DNA of 64,000 bases from Hevea brasiliensis (lineage: Eukaryota; Streptophyta; Magnoliopsida; Malpighiales; Euphorbiaceae): NCBI RefSeq assembly GCF_030052815.1, contig NC_079507.1, positions 16,328,141 through 16,392,140 of the forward strand. Reading direction: 5' to 3'. Position numbers and translations under genes: made by a program. The notes beneath the pieces are model-generated. The model was not told the origin of the DNA and made no database searches. It saw only the letters and a program-made list of their open reading frames with translations. Shown piece after piece: positions 23,456-35,424 of the stretch; position 1 is the stretch's first letter, and every line of letters begins with the position of its first letter.

Positions 23456-24235
23456 ATGGAAACACTTTTCTGTTAGCAGTATCAGCTTTAGTCTTCCTTT
23501 TCTGTTTAGCTATTTTCTTGGAAGGACCAGGAATCTAAGGTTTCTTTTTCTTATTGCCCTTCTTCTTGTTGGACTTTCCAGCAGAAGAAGATGCAACCAA
23601 AGCTACCTCTTTTCCTTTATTGCCTGGCATATTCTTTTGGGCAATAACCAGCATGTTGAGTAAACCAGCTAAGGTGCATTCCTGTTTAGTCATATGGAAA
23701 TTTGTCACAAAATTCCCAAAAGACTCAGGAAGGGACTAAAGGATCAAATCCGTCTGTAGTTGGAAATCCATGTTGAAGTCAAGATGTTCCAACTGCTCAA
23801 TTAGCCGAATCATCTTGTGGACATGATCCCCAACATTACTCCCTCTCGACATCCTCATACGGAATAGCTGTCTAGATATCTCATACCTAGCATTCCTGCT
23901 GTGCACACCATATAACTCTTGTAGGTGAAGGAGGATCTCACTCGCACTCTGCATGTTCTCATGTGCTTCTGTAACTCATTACTCATGGTAGCAAGCATGT
24001 AACACTTAGCTCTCATATCATGCTCCTTCCACTTGTCCAAAGTATCATGTTCCTCTTGTGTGGCCTCTGGAGGTAAGGGACCAGGAACATTTGAATCTAG
24101 AACATATCCTATATGTTCAAGGTTCAGGACAAGTTTCAAATTTCTTAGCCAATCAGACAGATTAGGTCCTGTCAACCTATTGTGATCAAGTATGCTTGCA
24201 AGGATATTGGATGGTGGTGGTTGTTTTGTGCTCAT
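23456..24235 (-). pseudogene. C2 gag, frameshifted, zinc knuckle truncated
   Basis: The ATG at 24235 opens MSTKQPPPSNILAS and runs through the copia gag domain (NLEHIGYVLDSN, then WKEHDMRAKCYMLA). A frameshift near 23960 moves it to the frame holding SASEILLHLQELYG, and another follows near 23875. The Lys-rich tail is at about 23600-23480. Three copies of the reversed GAAAGTGTTTCC unit lie at 23412-23472. As in C1 the knuckle is cut after its first residues. This copy keeps the leader and gag start better than C1 does, so it defines the family start codon. Confidence 0.87.
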
Positions 24236-25417
24236 TTTTATCAGAAAATTAATTGCAGAAATAACCAGATTAATTAGTAAATGTATCATGTAATTAACCA
24301 AATATGATTATGGTCTTTTAATCAAATTGGTCCTCCCACTAACTTAGCGAATCCTACACTTCCAAAGTAGAAAACGGAAATCCTAGTTGGATGGATTTCT
24401 AGTGGGTGATTGAATTCTTATAATTCTATTGATCATCCTCAGGTACATCCATTATTGGAATTACCATAAACTATAAGTGAGCAACTCCTTGCCCATCACA
24501 TCTCATGTGAGGTTCAATCCTTTACCTAGCCCCTAATGCTCAAAATCTCAGGTACATCCATTATTGACTTATCTTGCATTAGTTAAGTTGATCCCATTGA
24601 GCCAGTAATTATGCAAATAATTTTAATGTCCTCAGGTACATCCAATATTGGCCACCAAACCATTTACATATTTACAACATCTCATGCTTAACAATTATTC
24701 TTAAGAAAATCTCTTAAATTAATTGCATCTCATGCAACTATTTAAAACTTCTTAAAATAATTGCCCCAATGGAGGGCCTATGTTATAATTACTTTAATTA
24801 TAGCATTTCCAACTTAATCATTTGTTTGGAAGATTTTATGGTCATTCTATTTACTATTAAGGTCTCACTTTGCACATTATCCATTTGGCATGCATATATC
24901 ATAAAATTGCATACATTCCCATACATCTCATGCATTCATGGATAAGCAATAAATATGGTATGATCATGGACTTTCTAAGGGATTCAATTCTGAGCCACCA
25001 AGAATTGAATCAGGGCATTCCTAGGTGCATTTCATTCATTCATTTTACAAGAGTTGCTGAAGGAGTACATAATCAACACTTGATCTTGAATTCCTCCCAC
25101 TGGTCCCACCAATGCTCTTGACCTCCTTGAACTTCTTGCAATCCAATATTACATTGTAATCCTTGGCATACCAAGGCGAATTTACAAGAACTTAAATAAA
25201 TGAAATTACAACCCAAAATTATTACAAACTTAATAATACATGCCCAAAATAAATTAAAATAAATTAATTAATTTACAATCCCAAAGAAACATAAAAGAAA
25301 TAAATCCAATCACATTGGTCTTTTATAGTCCATGATCATCCATCATGCATATCACTATTTAACAATTAAATAAAACATGCATACTTAAATTACATTGAAT
25401 ATCTCATATTCAACTTA
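24236..25417 (-). other. C2 untranslated leader, no gene
   Basis: This is the counterpart of 13022-14197. It includes three reversed CCTCAGGTACATCC motifs near 24436, 24548 and 24632. No coding region is visible. Confidence 0.6.
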
Positions 25418-25755
25418 AAAATCTAGATTTGAATATGATTCAAATAAATTTAAAAATTCAGATTTGAATCTCATTCAAACAAATTTAAAAATTCAGATTT
25501 GAATCACATTCAAATAACTTTAAAAATTCAGATTTGAATCACATTCAAACATTTTTTAAAAAATCAGATTTGAATCACATTCAAATATTTTTTAAAAAAT
25601 CAGATCTGAATTTTATTCAATCAATTTTAAAAAATTAGATTTAAATATGATTCAAACAACTTTAAAAATTCATATTTGAATCACATTCAAACAACTTTTA
25701 AAATTCAGATTTGAATCACATTCAAACAATTTTTAAAATTCTGATTTGAATCATA
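25418..25755 (-). repeat. Minisatellite of hairpin units in C2 leader
   Basis: About ten units of AATCAGATTTGAATCACATTCAAA type are the reverse complement of the C1 array, with the same inverted repeat in each unit. Unit number and order are similar in the two elements. Confidence 0.85.
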
Positions 25756-26008
25756 ATTTAATTGTGTGATAAAAACTACTAATTAAACACTTTAATTAGT
25801 CAAAGAATAGGCCTTAGATCATACAACAATTGCAGAATTAAAAGCCAAACCTTAAACCACCCATGGAAGCCAAAACCATGCGCACCATTGATGGTGTTTT
25901 TTTCAAGTATGCCGCCAACTTGCTTTGCAACCAGCAATGAATCTCTTGATCTCATGATCAAACACACAATTAAATTATATAATCAACAATCTAAATGGCA
26001 AATATAGT

Positions 26009-26022
26009 GGCTCTGATACCAA
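26009..26022 (-). other. C2 primer binding site (initiator tRNA-Met)
   Basis: GGCTCTGATACCAA is the reverse complement of TTGGTATCAGAGCC and ends one base before the 5' LTR of C2. Confidence 0.92.
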
Positions 26023-26023
26023 T

Positions 26024-28129
26024 TGAAGGAACGGAAGCGTGAAAAACACAAGATTATACCATTGAATTCAAAAATTTTCACCTAGGGTCACATGCACCAT
26101 GCAAGATTTATTTTTATCTATTTGATTTCAATGATAAACAACATATTAAAACTCTTTTAATATGTTTTTGGATCTGTATTTGCCATTTAAGATTTTAAAA
26201 TTAATCAGATTAATTTTAGAACCCTAGATTAAATCAAGAACGATTACACTAACCTCTTGATGTGCTGTAGCGTGTCTGCGCCTTTGAGATTCGTCTTCAG
26301 GACACCAGATGTTGTCCCTCTAGCTTGTCCACACCAAGAACACCTATGGCAGCCCTTGAACAGCTTCTAAAGCTTTTTCTATTAATTAGAAATTTAAGTT
26401 CTGCCTTTTAAGAGATTAGAGATGTAAACAGGACACTAGAAACAATTTATAGTGTTCTTAATTCAAGAGATTGATGGCTAATCTCTTTGAATTGATGAGA
26501 GATGAATAGAAATAGCTGGAGAGGCTCAAAGTGGCGTGACAATTGAGAGGAGAGGCTGCTGGTTGTGTTTTATTTTCTCATAACAACACTTAAATAGCTA
26601 GGTTAACACATTAAACCCTTGCCACATGTCACCCTTTGATTAGCTCTAGGTTTAAGTGACCCAATCACATTGTGCCAAGTGTCAAACCTATATTTAATCT
26701 TGATTTTAATCATCTTACATGATTAAAAAAACATTTGGCAAGCTTATGTGTTATGCCATGTGTCACCATCTCATGGTGCCACGTGTCACACTGCAAAATG
26801 ACCAAAATGCCCCTGTGTCTTAATTTTGAGTTCTCAACCCAAAATAATTATTTTTCTTCTTCTAATTAATTTATATCAAATATAAATTAATTAATTAATC
26901 TCTATTAATTAATTTCTCATCAATTAAATTCATATTTAAACACTTTAAATATAAATTTAATTTATACTACACATCCAATAATCTAGATTTGGTTTCAAGT
27001 CATGCTAGGGACTTTGCAATTTAATTGCAAACCAAATCTATTTAATTAATCAATTAAACTCTTTAATTAATTAATTAAATCATATTTAAATAGGTGATAA
27101 CTTGTGTATGTGTGTGACTTACTAGGCTCATCACTAAGAGGCAATGAGATATGATATCAACTCTTAATATCATCGAACTCTTTCTTACCATAAATGATTT
27201 CTCTAAATCATTTTATGAACCTCATAGACCATGGTTAGCACCTAGCATAGCATGCCATGGCCACCCAATTAGTAATAAGGTTTACCTTAAATGAACCTAT
27301 AATCATATGTTACCATGCACTAGAATCTCTCTGTTACAAAATCCCAACTCAAGCTGGAGTCATAGTTTATGTCAAACTCCATTTGCTATGAATATTATGT
27401 TCTCTTTTAATTCCAGTTCTTGATTAAAAGATTTTTCTCATCAGAAACTCTTTTCTGAATAAATCTATCTGTCTGGCCAGAACTTGAAACATCAAGAACA
27501 ATTAAATGAACATAGGATTTTAACTCTATTTACTTAGAGGAAGATTACATCTTGATCAACACCTACCTCCATATATAACTAGCAGGAGCCAACACATGCC
27601 CTTATACCCATACATAGTACAAGTATGAAAGCAGTATCAAACTCAAACTACCTATATACAAGATAACTGTGCTATCTCAGGTCTAAAGATTATATGCACT
27701 GATATGATTTATGACAAAACATTGACAAGAGTAAACTCCATGTGCTTGTCATAAGTGTCACTGGTTCGGCCTACTTATCATTTATAAGTGCCTATCATGT
27801 TTGTTATATGGCATGAGACTCACCATTCCATCTTATTTATATCTTATATAAATAACTTGGGAACAAACATGAATACAATCTTTCTGGATAAGTCATGTCC
27901 TTATTATGAAGTATCCTCGATTGTGAACCTATTTATGATACTTTGTGCTAGAAATATTATCACTCATATTCTTAACAACTTAAGAATAATATTTCTAACA
28001 AAATATCAATGGACCTTTTCTATTACACATAAATATATTATGTAAACGGAAAAGTGGAAATGCCTTTTATTATTAAAAATATGTACAAGATACATACTAA
28101 ATGATATGCTCTAGGGCATACTACTAACA
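26024..28129 (-). repeat. C2 5' LTR
   Basis: It is an uninterrupted 2106-bp LTR, starting TGAAGGAACGG and ending CTACTAACA on the plus strand. It is the reference for rebuilding the split 3' LTR. It has the G-box at 26780-26785, AAATGACCAAAATGCCCCT at about 26797-26815, and the 85-codon frame at 27788-28045. Confidence 0.94.
26780..26785. promoter_or_regulatory. G-box (CACGTG) in C2 5' LTR
   Basis: GCCACGTGTC lies at the same LTR position as in C1. It is in the promoter LTR of C2, so it is the copy most likely to have acted in its transcription; no expression evidence is available here. Confidence 0.42.
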
Positions 28130-29096
28130 GTCTGCTCATTTTCTGCCAGTTCGGATGTACTACAGTTTAGAGAAATTGGCCAGGCTGTACATTGATGAGA
28201 TTGTGAGACTGCATGGAGTGCCAGTATCCATCGTATCAGACAGAGATCCTAGGTTCACTTCTAGATTCTAGGGTAGTTTTCAGAGAGCCCTAGGAACTAG
28301 ATTGAACTTCAGTACTGCATTCCACCCACAGACAGATGGCCAGTCTGAGAGGGTAATTCACATCTTGGAGGATATGCTACGGGCTTGTGTGATTGAGTTT
28401 GAGGGCAGTTGGGATACACACTCGCCTCTGATTGAGTTTGCTTACGACAAAAGCTACCAATCAAGTATTGGGATGCCTCCATATGAAGCTTTGTATGGCA
28501 GAAAATGTAGAACCCCATTGTGTTTGGATGACGTGGGTGAAAGAAAGATGATTAGACCCGAAATTGTTCAGTAAACTGAAGAGAAAATTAGAGTGATCAG
28601 AGATCGACTTAAGACTACATCAGACCGTCAGAAGTCCTACATTGATATAAAGAGAAGGGATATTGAGTATGCAGTGGGTGAGAAAGTGTTCCTCAAGGTT
28701 TCTCCTTGGAAGAGAATTATGAGATTCGACAGAAAGGAGAAACTGAGTCCTCACTTCATTGGGCCTTATAAGACTCTGGAAAGAGTGGGTCCTTTGGCAT
28801 ATCGGTTAGCACTACCTCCAGAGTTGGAGAAGATACATAATGTCTTCCATGTTTCTATGTTAAGGACGTATTGATCAGACCCATCTCATGTACTACCAGT
28901 GGAAGAAATTGAAGTGAATCCAGACCTCACATATGAGGAAGAACCCATAGAGATTCTGGCTTATGAGGTGAAGCAGTTACGGAACAAGCAGATACCATTG
29001 GTAAAAGTGCTGTGGAACTATCATTCGGGTCAGGAGGCTACTTGGGAACGAGAGGAGGACATGAGGAGACAACACCCACAGCTGTTCAGAGATTGA
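28130..29096 (+). pseudogene. G1 pol, second part: integrase core and chromodomain
   Basis: The reading frame interrupted at 9119 resumes here after the GTCTG duplication. The integrase core shows the second catalytic Asp in IVSDRDPRF (codon 28239) and the catalytic Glu region [13 protein letters not shown] (about 28319-28357). The gypsy landmarks YGRKCRTPLC (about 28493), GEKVFLKVSPWK (about 28679) and HNVFHVSMLR (about 28837) follow. The C-terminal chromodomain-like segment IPLVKVLWNYHSGQEATWE (about 28994-29053) places the element among chromoviruses, whose chromodomain directs insertion to marked chromatin. Stops at about 28270, 28572 and 28872 break the frame. The gene ends at the TGA at 29094. 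Confidence 0.93.
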
Positions 29097-29128
29097 TACC
29101 AGGTAAAATTTCGAGACGAAATTTATTT

Positions 29129-29141
29129 AAGGGGGGGAGAA
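29129..29141 (+). other. G1 polypurine tract
   Basis: AAGGGGGGGAGA directly precedes the 3' LTR at 29143, after the gypsy hallmark AAATTTCGAGACGAAATTT. Confidence 0.9.
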
Positions 29142-29142
29142 T

Positions 29143-32100
29143 TGTAACACCCCTATTTGTATAGCCTGGTATATTTCACTATTCCGGTGACCAGAGTCGG
29201 ACTGGACAATTAAGAGGATTAGAACCACACTTAAGATAACTAGATAAGCTATAAACACAAATAATTAGTAATTTCCAATTGGTTAAGTATAAATAAGAAG
29301 AACAGAACATAAGAAGTTAAACGAGCCGAGAGTCACAGCAATGGGTGACCTTCTCGGGAATGACTACGAAGTTGATTTAAACTCAAATTTCAAACCGTAA
29401 AATGTGACACCGCAGTCCTTAGGACCATTACGAACACAATAGAAAAGCGAAAATCATGAAAAAGAATTGCTAAGTCAGTCAAATAATTAGGTCAGGGAGC
29501 CGAAAGAAACATTGAATTATTTGCAAACCGGGTTGAACCGGCGAGGGGCAATTTGGTCAATTGAACCCGAGAGCTGACTCCTGATCTAGCTGTCAAAAAA
29601 ATCGGGGAAAAGAAAATTTCGGAGTCGGGAATTAAATTAAAGAACTAATAGAAAAATAAAAGAAAAAAAAGAAAGAGAAAATGAAAAAGGTGCAGGGAGA
29701 TGACATCATGCATGACATCATGCATGATGCCATAAATCCTATAACTAATAAATTAATTAAATTGAATTTTTGGTCTTTCATAAGACAAATTACATAAAAG
29801 AAATAAAAAGAAAAAGAAAATATCATTTGGTCTTCTTCCTCACCTTGTGCCGCCTCACTCTCCCTCTCATCTCCATGAATTTTTCTCCATTAAAGCTTGC
29901 ACTCAAGCTTTGAAATCCTTACTAAACCTCAACTTCTCTCATAATTGCTTCATTAAAACTTGTTCTAGTCACTTGAAAAGGAGATTGATCATTAAAGAAA
30001 GAAGAAAAGAAGAGAGAAATAAGAGAATTCAAATTCAAGTGAGGTAAGCACACCAATTTGAAAGTTTGAGATTTAGTAGTTGTGTTTATAGCTTGAGTTA
30101 CTTAGAAATAAACTTAAAATGAAATAAAAACATGTGTGGAAGACCAAACTGAATTTATTCCAGCAGGTGTATGGGAGTACATTTGTATGGTTTAATGGAT
30201 TTGAATGAGTTTATGGACCTCAATTAGTTGAATGATTATTGTTAAAAGCTTTGAAATTAGCTAAATGCAACAATTTAGTGTGGTTAGGGTTTGGACTTAG
30301 GGTTTAGAGACAAAAATTGTAAGGAAGTGGTAAATGATGTTTTTGACCTAATGTGAAGTGTGAAATGGTCATTTGTGACTAAATGAAGTGTGTTGGAATG
30401 GTTGGAGTTAAGGCCAAATTCGGATTGAGTGTGGTCATGCTGCTGGCAGCATGACCAAGTTACCTTTGAGGGACCAAAAATGAAGTTTTACAAGTCCAAT
30501 TGGTATGAGACCAATTGGGAATGAAAATGGACACTAAATGACACAATTTTCATTTAAGAAGCATGCCCAAAAAGTGACCAAAACCTAGTGAACAAAGTGA
30601 CTAAACTTGAAAAATCATAGTCTGCCCTGTACAAACTGACCAAATGAACAGTGTTTGTTCATTTGGTCATAACTTGAGATAGGAAGGTCTAAATGACCTG
30701 AAATTTTACCAGTGGTTAGATGAGATATAGACCTAAAACTTTCATGAAGAATACAAATCCAGATTATGCCATTAACAAAGTCATTTGGCCACCCCAAATT
30801 GGTGACCTAAAACTGCCAGCACCAAAAATTGCCCAAAATTCTGGGTTGTGTCCAATCCAGTAGCCATGATTCAAATGGCTATAACTTGAGCTACAAAACT
30901 CCAATTGGAGTGATTCAAAAAGGAGAATAAACTTAAGATAATAGGAAACATTTTATATGAAGAAAGTTTTGCCATATTTCAACAGCAAAATAACCAATGG
31001 AACAGTGCAACCTAAGGCACCAAAACTGAAAATTTGCAATTTTGCCTAAAAGACTTAGAATTTGAATAAACAATCAAAACCAACAAATTTAATGACCAAA
31101 ATGTGTTATGTGGGTGAAGTTGGAATTCCCATACCTATTAAGCCTTAGAAAGTCAATAATTTGACTTGAATAGTATAGTAAATAGTAACCCGAATCACAA
31201 AAATTTCAAGAACGCCGAGTTTAGCACATTAGAGCTAGGTAAAAGTGAAGTTAAATTTATTTTTGGATTTATGCTAAGTTATGGTACTGAAACACTGTGA
31301 AACTGTGTGTTTTAGATGAAAAAGACTTGGAAGGTTTGAGAGATTGAATCAAGGCCTAGAGGCGACTCACGTCAGGTCTGTGCACAATAATTCTTGTTTA
31401 AATACTTTATTCTCAAAAATTTGACTTCTGTGATTAATTATGTACTATGTTGCCATTTTATGATCGCAAATATGACTTTGGAAATGGATCAGATTTCTCA
31501 CAAATTATTTGATTAAATTGTTTTGAATTCATTTTGTGTTCACACTTAGCATGACAGTGCCTTATTATTCCTCCTCCATTTATGGGGTGAGATCGATTAT
31601 TTTTCCTCCCTCTCTGGTTTACCAGTTGAGGTTGTAGATCGGATGAGTACTCATTAGCTAGCTAGCCACCTCCCTCATTGATTTTGACTAGTGGGGGTAT
31701 AGATTGTTTTGTCGTGGTGTACAACACGGCATTGATCGGAAATTTTCTATCATGGCTTAAGTTGTGTATGACTTGGCAACACTGTGTTTATTAAATTATT
31801 TGACTAAATTGTGTTATTATGAGTTTTGATAATTTGTGAAATGTGATTGAGAAATATTTAAATTGTGTTTTTTTAATGAATGATTTATGTATTGTATTTA
31901 AAATTTTTATTGCGCACCACTGAGTATTTTTATACCCAGCGATAGCTTATTTTGCTGTCGCAGATAAGAGCAAGGAGAAAGCAGCAGAGTGAGCTGCTAT
32001 TGAATTAAGGACCACACTGATCTTTTTGTACGAATATTATTTTATACCCTTGTAGTTAATTTTGATGTAAATATTGTAATTTTTTATGTACCAATGTAAA

Positions 32101-32604
32101 GTTGAGCAGTTGTATAATAAATTGTAATAATATTATTTTTGGATTTCCTTCTGTAAATTAAGATTTGTATTTGTGAATTTCATATTATATGCACTATGGA
32201 CGGAATTATGAAATATTTTAAGTTGATAAATTTTTGGTTGAATTGTGGAATGATTTGAACTGTGTTGATTTGAGATTAATTGGAGGTTGGGAGTTGTGGA
32301 AAATTATTGGAAGTGTTTTTCTCAGGTATTTGAAGAACTGTTTTCTCAAAATACAGACGGCACTCTGCCGAAATTTTTATAAAATTTGCAGAAAAATAAA
32401 AATAGACAAAAATTTTTACTAGTTTATAAGCTTTGAATAAATGATTTTAATTCCCACCAAAATGCTCACCACTTCCAAAATGCAAGAAAATAGTTTAAAA
32501 ATCCCTTGTAGTGTACTTAATGAATTGTCGGTAGGGGAAGTTCGGTAGTTCATTAGGTATTCTACGGGATCATGTTATGCATTACAGAGGGGTAAGGTGT
32601 GACA
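29143..32604 (+). repeat. G1 3' LTR
   Basis: It starts TGTAACACCCC and ends GGTGTGACA; 3462 bp. It contains a perfect 12-bp-arm palindrome at 30432-30457 that is half deleted in the 5' LTR, a 12-bp duplication of GACATCATGCAT near 29702, and the CCAATTGG pair at 30496-30518. No gene is present. Confidence 0.94.
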
Positions 32605-32609
32605 TAATC
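32605..32609. repeat. Target site duplication of G1, right copy (TAATC)
   Basis: This is the second copy of the duplication at 1853-1857; G0 sequence resumes after it. Confidence 0.95.
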
Positions 32610-33857
32610 ACCTTAATTAACATCATTAATCACCGATTATATGCATAAATTAATCCATATCCATGCTCATCAAGGCTGCCAAATTGAATAGTTTCAAACA
32701 AAATACAAAATCCCCAATTTAATCATCAAACCCTACTTCAATTTTTTCCAATTTATACCTGTCACATACAATCAACTTCTAACACATATAACCACTTAAA
32801 TCCACATCCCTAATCATCATTTACAAGTAAAAATTAATGAAAAAACCATGGTTCTTATGGCTGTCGAATTCATGGCTCTTCAATACTCATCATTTTCCTC
32901 AATTTTTCTTAGCAAATCAACTTACCCAAAGCTCAAAACAAGAATTAGTGAAGAAAAAAGGGAAGATTAAGCACTAACGTCAACTTGAGCTTGACAAAGC
33001 TTCACCAAATCCTCTCCTTCTTGTTGCCTACATATTGCCCATTGTGTGAGGATCACTTTTAATGAAAGGGACCTACAAGAAATTATGGCTTGAAGTGGTG
33101 GAAATGGAGCTTTGCATGCAATCCGGCCATGGAAAAACTTGGAAGAACATTCAGCCATGGGAGAGCTCTAGGAAGGAGATAAGTGAAGTGATTGGAAAAT
33201 TCTACCACTTAGCCCCTTTTATACCCCCACTAAAATATACTTTAATGTTATAATATTTAAAGTTTTCATATTTCAATTTGCAGCCCCTCATTTCTCTTTA
33301 ATTATATTATTTGTAAAATTTCTTATTTTCATGGCATTTTCAAAATTTAATACCACTTTTTTTTTAATGGACATTTAGGTTAAAAGTGAACTCTAGGTGT
33401 CAAATGACCAAAATGCCCCTCTTCGGGTTGTATTTCCACTTTTTCGGTACTACCGATTAAATTCTGAATTTACCGATTCCTTTAATTTTCGTTTTCGTTT
33501 GTATCGATTCACTAAATTTCCTTTGACATTTTCAATATCAATTGTACCTCAGTAGGCCTTTAATTATGTCCCGAAAATTATTTTTGAGGGTTCCCCACAG
33601 TCCTGGGGTCGGCAACTGTCTTCACCATAACTTCGCAATGCGGTCACCCATCGCTACGGTTCCGGCACGTTTAACCTAGTCACATTTCATCTCTTTTATT
33701 TTTTCTTAATTTTTCTTGTATTTTCTTATCAATTATTCCATCATTTTATGTCTCCTCAACATCGATTAAATGTAGTTCCCAGCATTCTGACTATCCAAAT
33801 AGACATTAGCCGTCGGAACAGTAGAACGTACGGACTACCAATGGTGAGGGCATTACA
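32610..33857 (-). repeat. G0 gypsy 3' LTR, right part
   Basis: It matches 37926-38902 in the sister LTR and extends 260 bp further, to the reversed LTR start GCATTACA at 33857. It carries AAATGACCAAAATGCCCCT at 33402-33420, identical to the copia motif at 9891, and the reversed start region with CGGTCACCCATCGCTACGG, shared with other gypsy LTRs here. No gene is present. Confidence 0.9.
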
Positions 33858-34631
33858 ATTCTTTCCCTATAAATAAAATTTTGTCCTCGAAATTTACCCA
33901 GTGTAAATAATCGAGGGACAGCTATCTCTTTGTCTTTTGCTTTTTCATGCTATAATACTTTACTTTCTCTTTAGTCTGTCTTACTAGTCCTGGCTTTATA
34001 ATCTTATCCTTATCTCGATTTAATATCGAAAATACGTAGCTCTACACAATAGTCTCAAGTCGGTACTATAATCTGCAGCTTACAGTACAAACATCGAGAA
34101 CATTGCATAGTTACCACGGTATATCCCAATAGATCTGATTTTTTTGATACTTAACCTTTTTGAATCTATGACTTTCTATGGACTGATATCCATACCTTAA
34201 CCTAAAATAACCAGAGAAAACAGATCTGCATTAGTGTCACCTCGACTCTATTTAAAGGCCCATGCATGTGATGCAAACTATTTTTTTCTATCTATCAAGG
34301 TCTAGAATCACCTAAACCTTTACTCTGATACCAATAAATGTAACACCCCCTCACCCGTCTACAGTGTAACCGAGCAAGGTGTGCCACATTCGGTGCCGCA
34401 TAGTTACCACGGTATATCCCAATAGATCTGATTTTTTTGATACTTAACCTTTTTGAATCTATGACTTTCTATGGACTGATATCCATACCTTAACCTAAAA
34501 TAACCAGAGAAAACAGATCTGCATTAGTGTCACCTCGACTCTATTTAAAGGCCCATGCATGTGATGCAAACTATTTTTTTCTATCTATCAAGGTCTAGAA
34601 TCACCTAAACCTTTACTCTGATACCAATAAA
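33858..34631 (-). mobile_element. G0 internal region: short, apparently non-coding
   Basis: The whole internal part of this gypsy element is 774 bp, or about 480 bp without a 293-bp tandem duplication. It starts with a reversed polypurine tract (33858-33872) and the usual CCTCGAAATTTACCC, and ends with a reversed tRNA-Met primer binding site (34616-34627). I find no gag or pol motif in any frame. G0 is thus a non-autonomous element or an internally deleted one: it keeps all cis signals for replication but no genes. It would depend on proteins from related chromoviruses. Confidence 0.78.
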
Positions 34632-34690
34632 TGTAACACCCCCTCACCCGTCTACAGTGTAACCGAGCAAGGTGTGCCACATTCGGTGCC
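34105..34690. repeat. Exact tandem duplication of 293 bp across primer binding site and LTR edge
   Basis: Units 34105-34397 and 34398-34690 appear identical at every base. Each contains the end of the internal region, a reversed primer binding site (34323-34334 and 34616-34627) and the first 59 bp of the reversed LTR. The G0 LTR proper is taken to begin at the second copy (34632). Confidence 0.93.
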
Positions 34691-35424
34691 AGAGCACCCT
34701 ATCTTATCCTGTCGTGTCCATTATTAATTTTTAAATTTTGTAGAAAGCATGTGATAATATTTTTTTTTATCACAATTTATCTCTGTGGAAACCCAGGCAA
34801 AACCTCCTCTATTTTATTGGCATCTGGTGGGTTCCCATAGTTACCTGTCAAAAACAATATCATATCATATTTGTTCTATTCATCTTGTTATATAACATAT
34901 CATATCATATCTTTTCATTCAATTTCAAGAAGATAATATTTTTTATTCATTCATTCATATGGAAATTATACACAAAAGTCCATAAGTTTGTTTTACAGTC
35001 TCAAAATTGTCAATACAATTTATTACATCATCAACTATAATTACATGAACCAAAATACTAGTCTATACATGGGCCCTACCAAAATATTATAACTGATGAG
35101 GTGACTCTAGACTCTAGACTGTAGCAGATTTGGACAACTAAAATCAGAGTACTACTATGGCGGCTAATGCTATGGCGGCTGCTGTGTCTAGTCTCCAGTA
35201 CCTACGCGATGAAAAATCTAATGGGCTAAGAAAATTGCTTAGTGGTGCATAATCTTAAAGAAATTCAACTAAATAATTATAAATACTAATTCTGTGTAAA
35301 CTTCTACAATTCTAGGTCATTTGCATATTTTATTATACTTTGGGAATAAATTAATTATCAGGATCTTATTCGTCTATTTATTTTTTTCTTTGCCTTTGGA
35401 GGCAAATAAGGATACCTATCACAG

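Larger units (their letters stand above)
9120..28129 (-). mobile_element. C2: full-length Ty1/copia element (minus strand)
   Basis: This is a complete copia element of about 9.5 kb after subtracting the inserted C1 (10324-19824 plus one 5-bp duplication). Read on the minus strand it has a 5' LTR (28129-26024), primer binding site, long leader with minisatellite, gag, integrase, reverse transcriptase, RNase H, polypurine tract, and 3' LTR (20730-19830 plus 10323-9120). The LTR ends are TGTTAGTAGT and TTCCTTCA on the element strand. GTCTG flanks both sides, and the target is the integrase gene of G1. The protease region is missing, in the same way as in C1. Integrase before reverse transcriptase is the copia order. 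Confidence 0.94.
1858..32604 (+). mobile_element. G1: full-length Ty3/gypsy chromovirus with nested copia elements
   Basis: This is a complete LTR retrotransposon of 11.7 kb once the 19.0 kb copia insertion at 9120-28129 is removed. The order is 5' LTR, tRNA-Met primer binding site, gag, protease, reverse transcriptase, RNase H, integrase, chromodomain, polypurine tract, 3' LTR. Pol domain order places it in Ty3/gypsy, and the C-terminal chromodomain together with 3.4 kb LTRs suggests the Tekay/Del clade. It is flanked by TAATC on both sides and lies inside the left LTR of G0. Many in-frame stops and several small indels make it non-autonomous today. The LTR pair shows clear divergence and indels, so it is older than C1. 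Confidence 0.93.
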
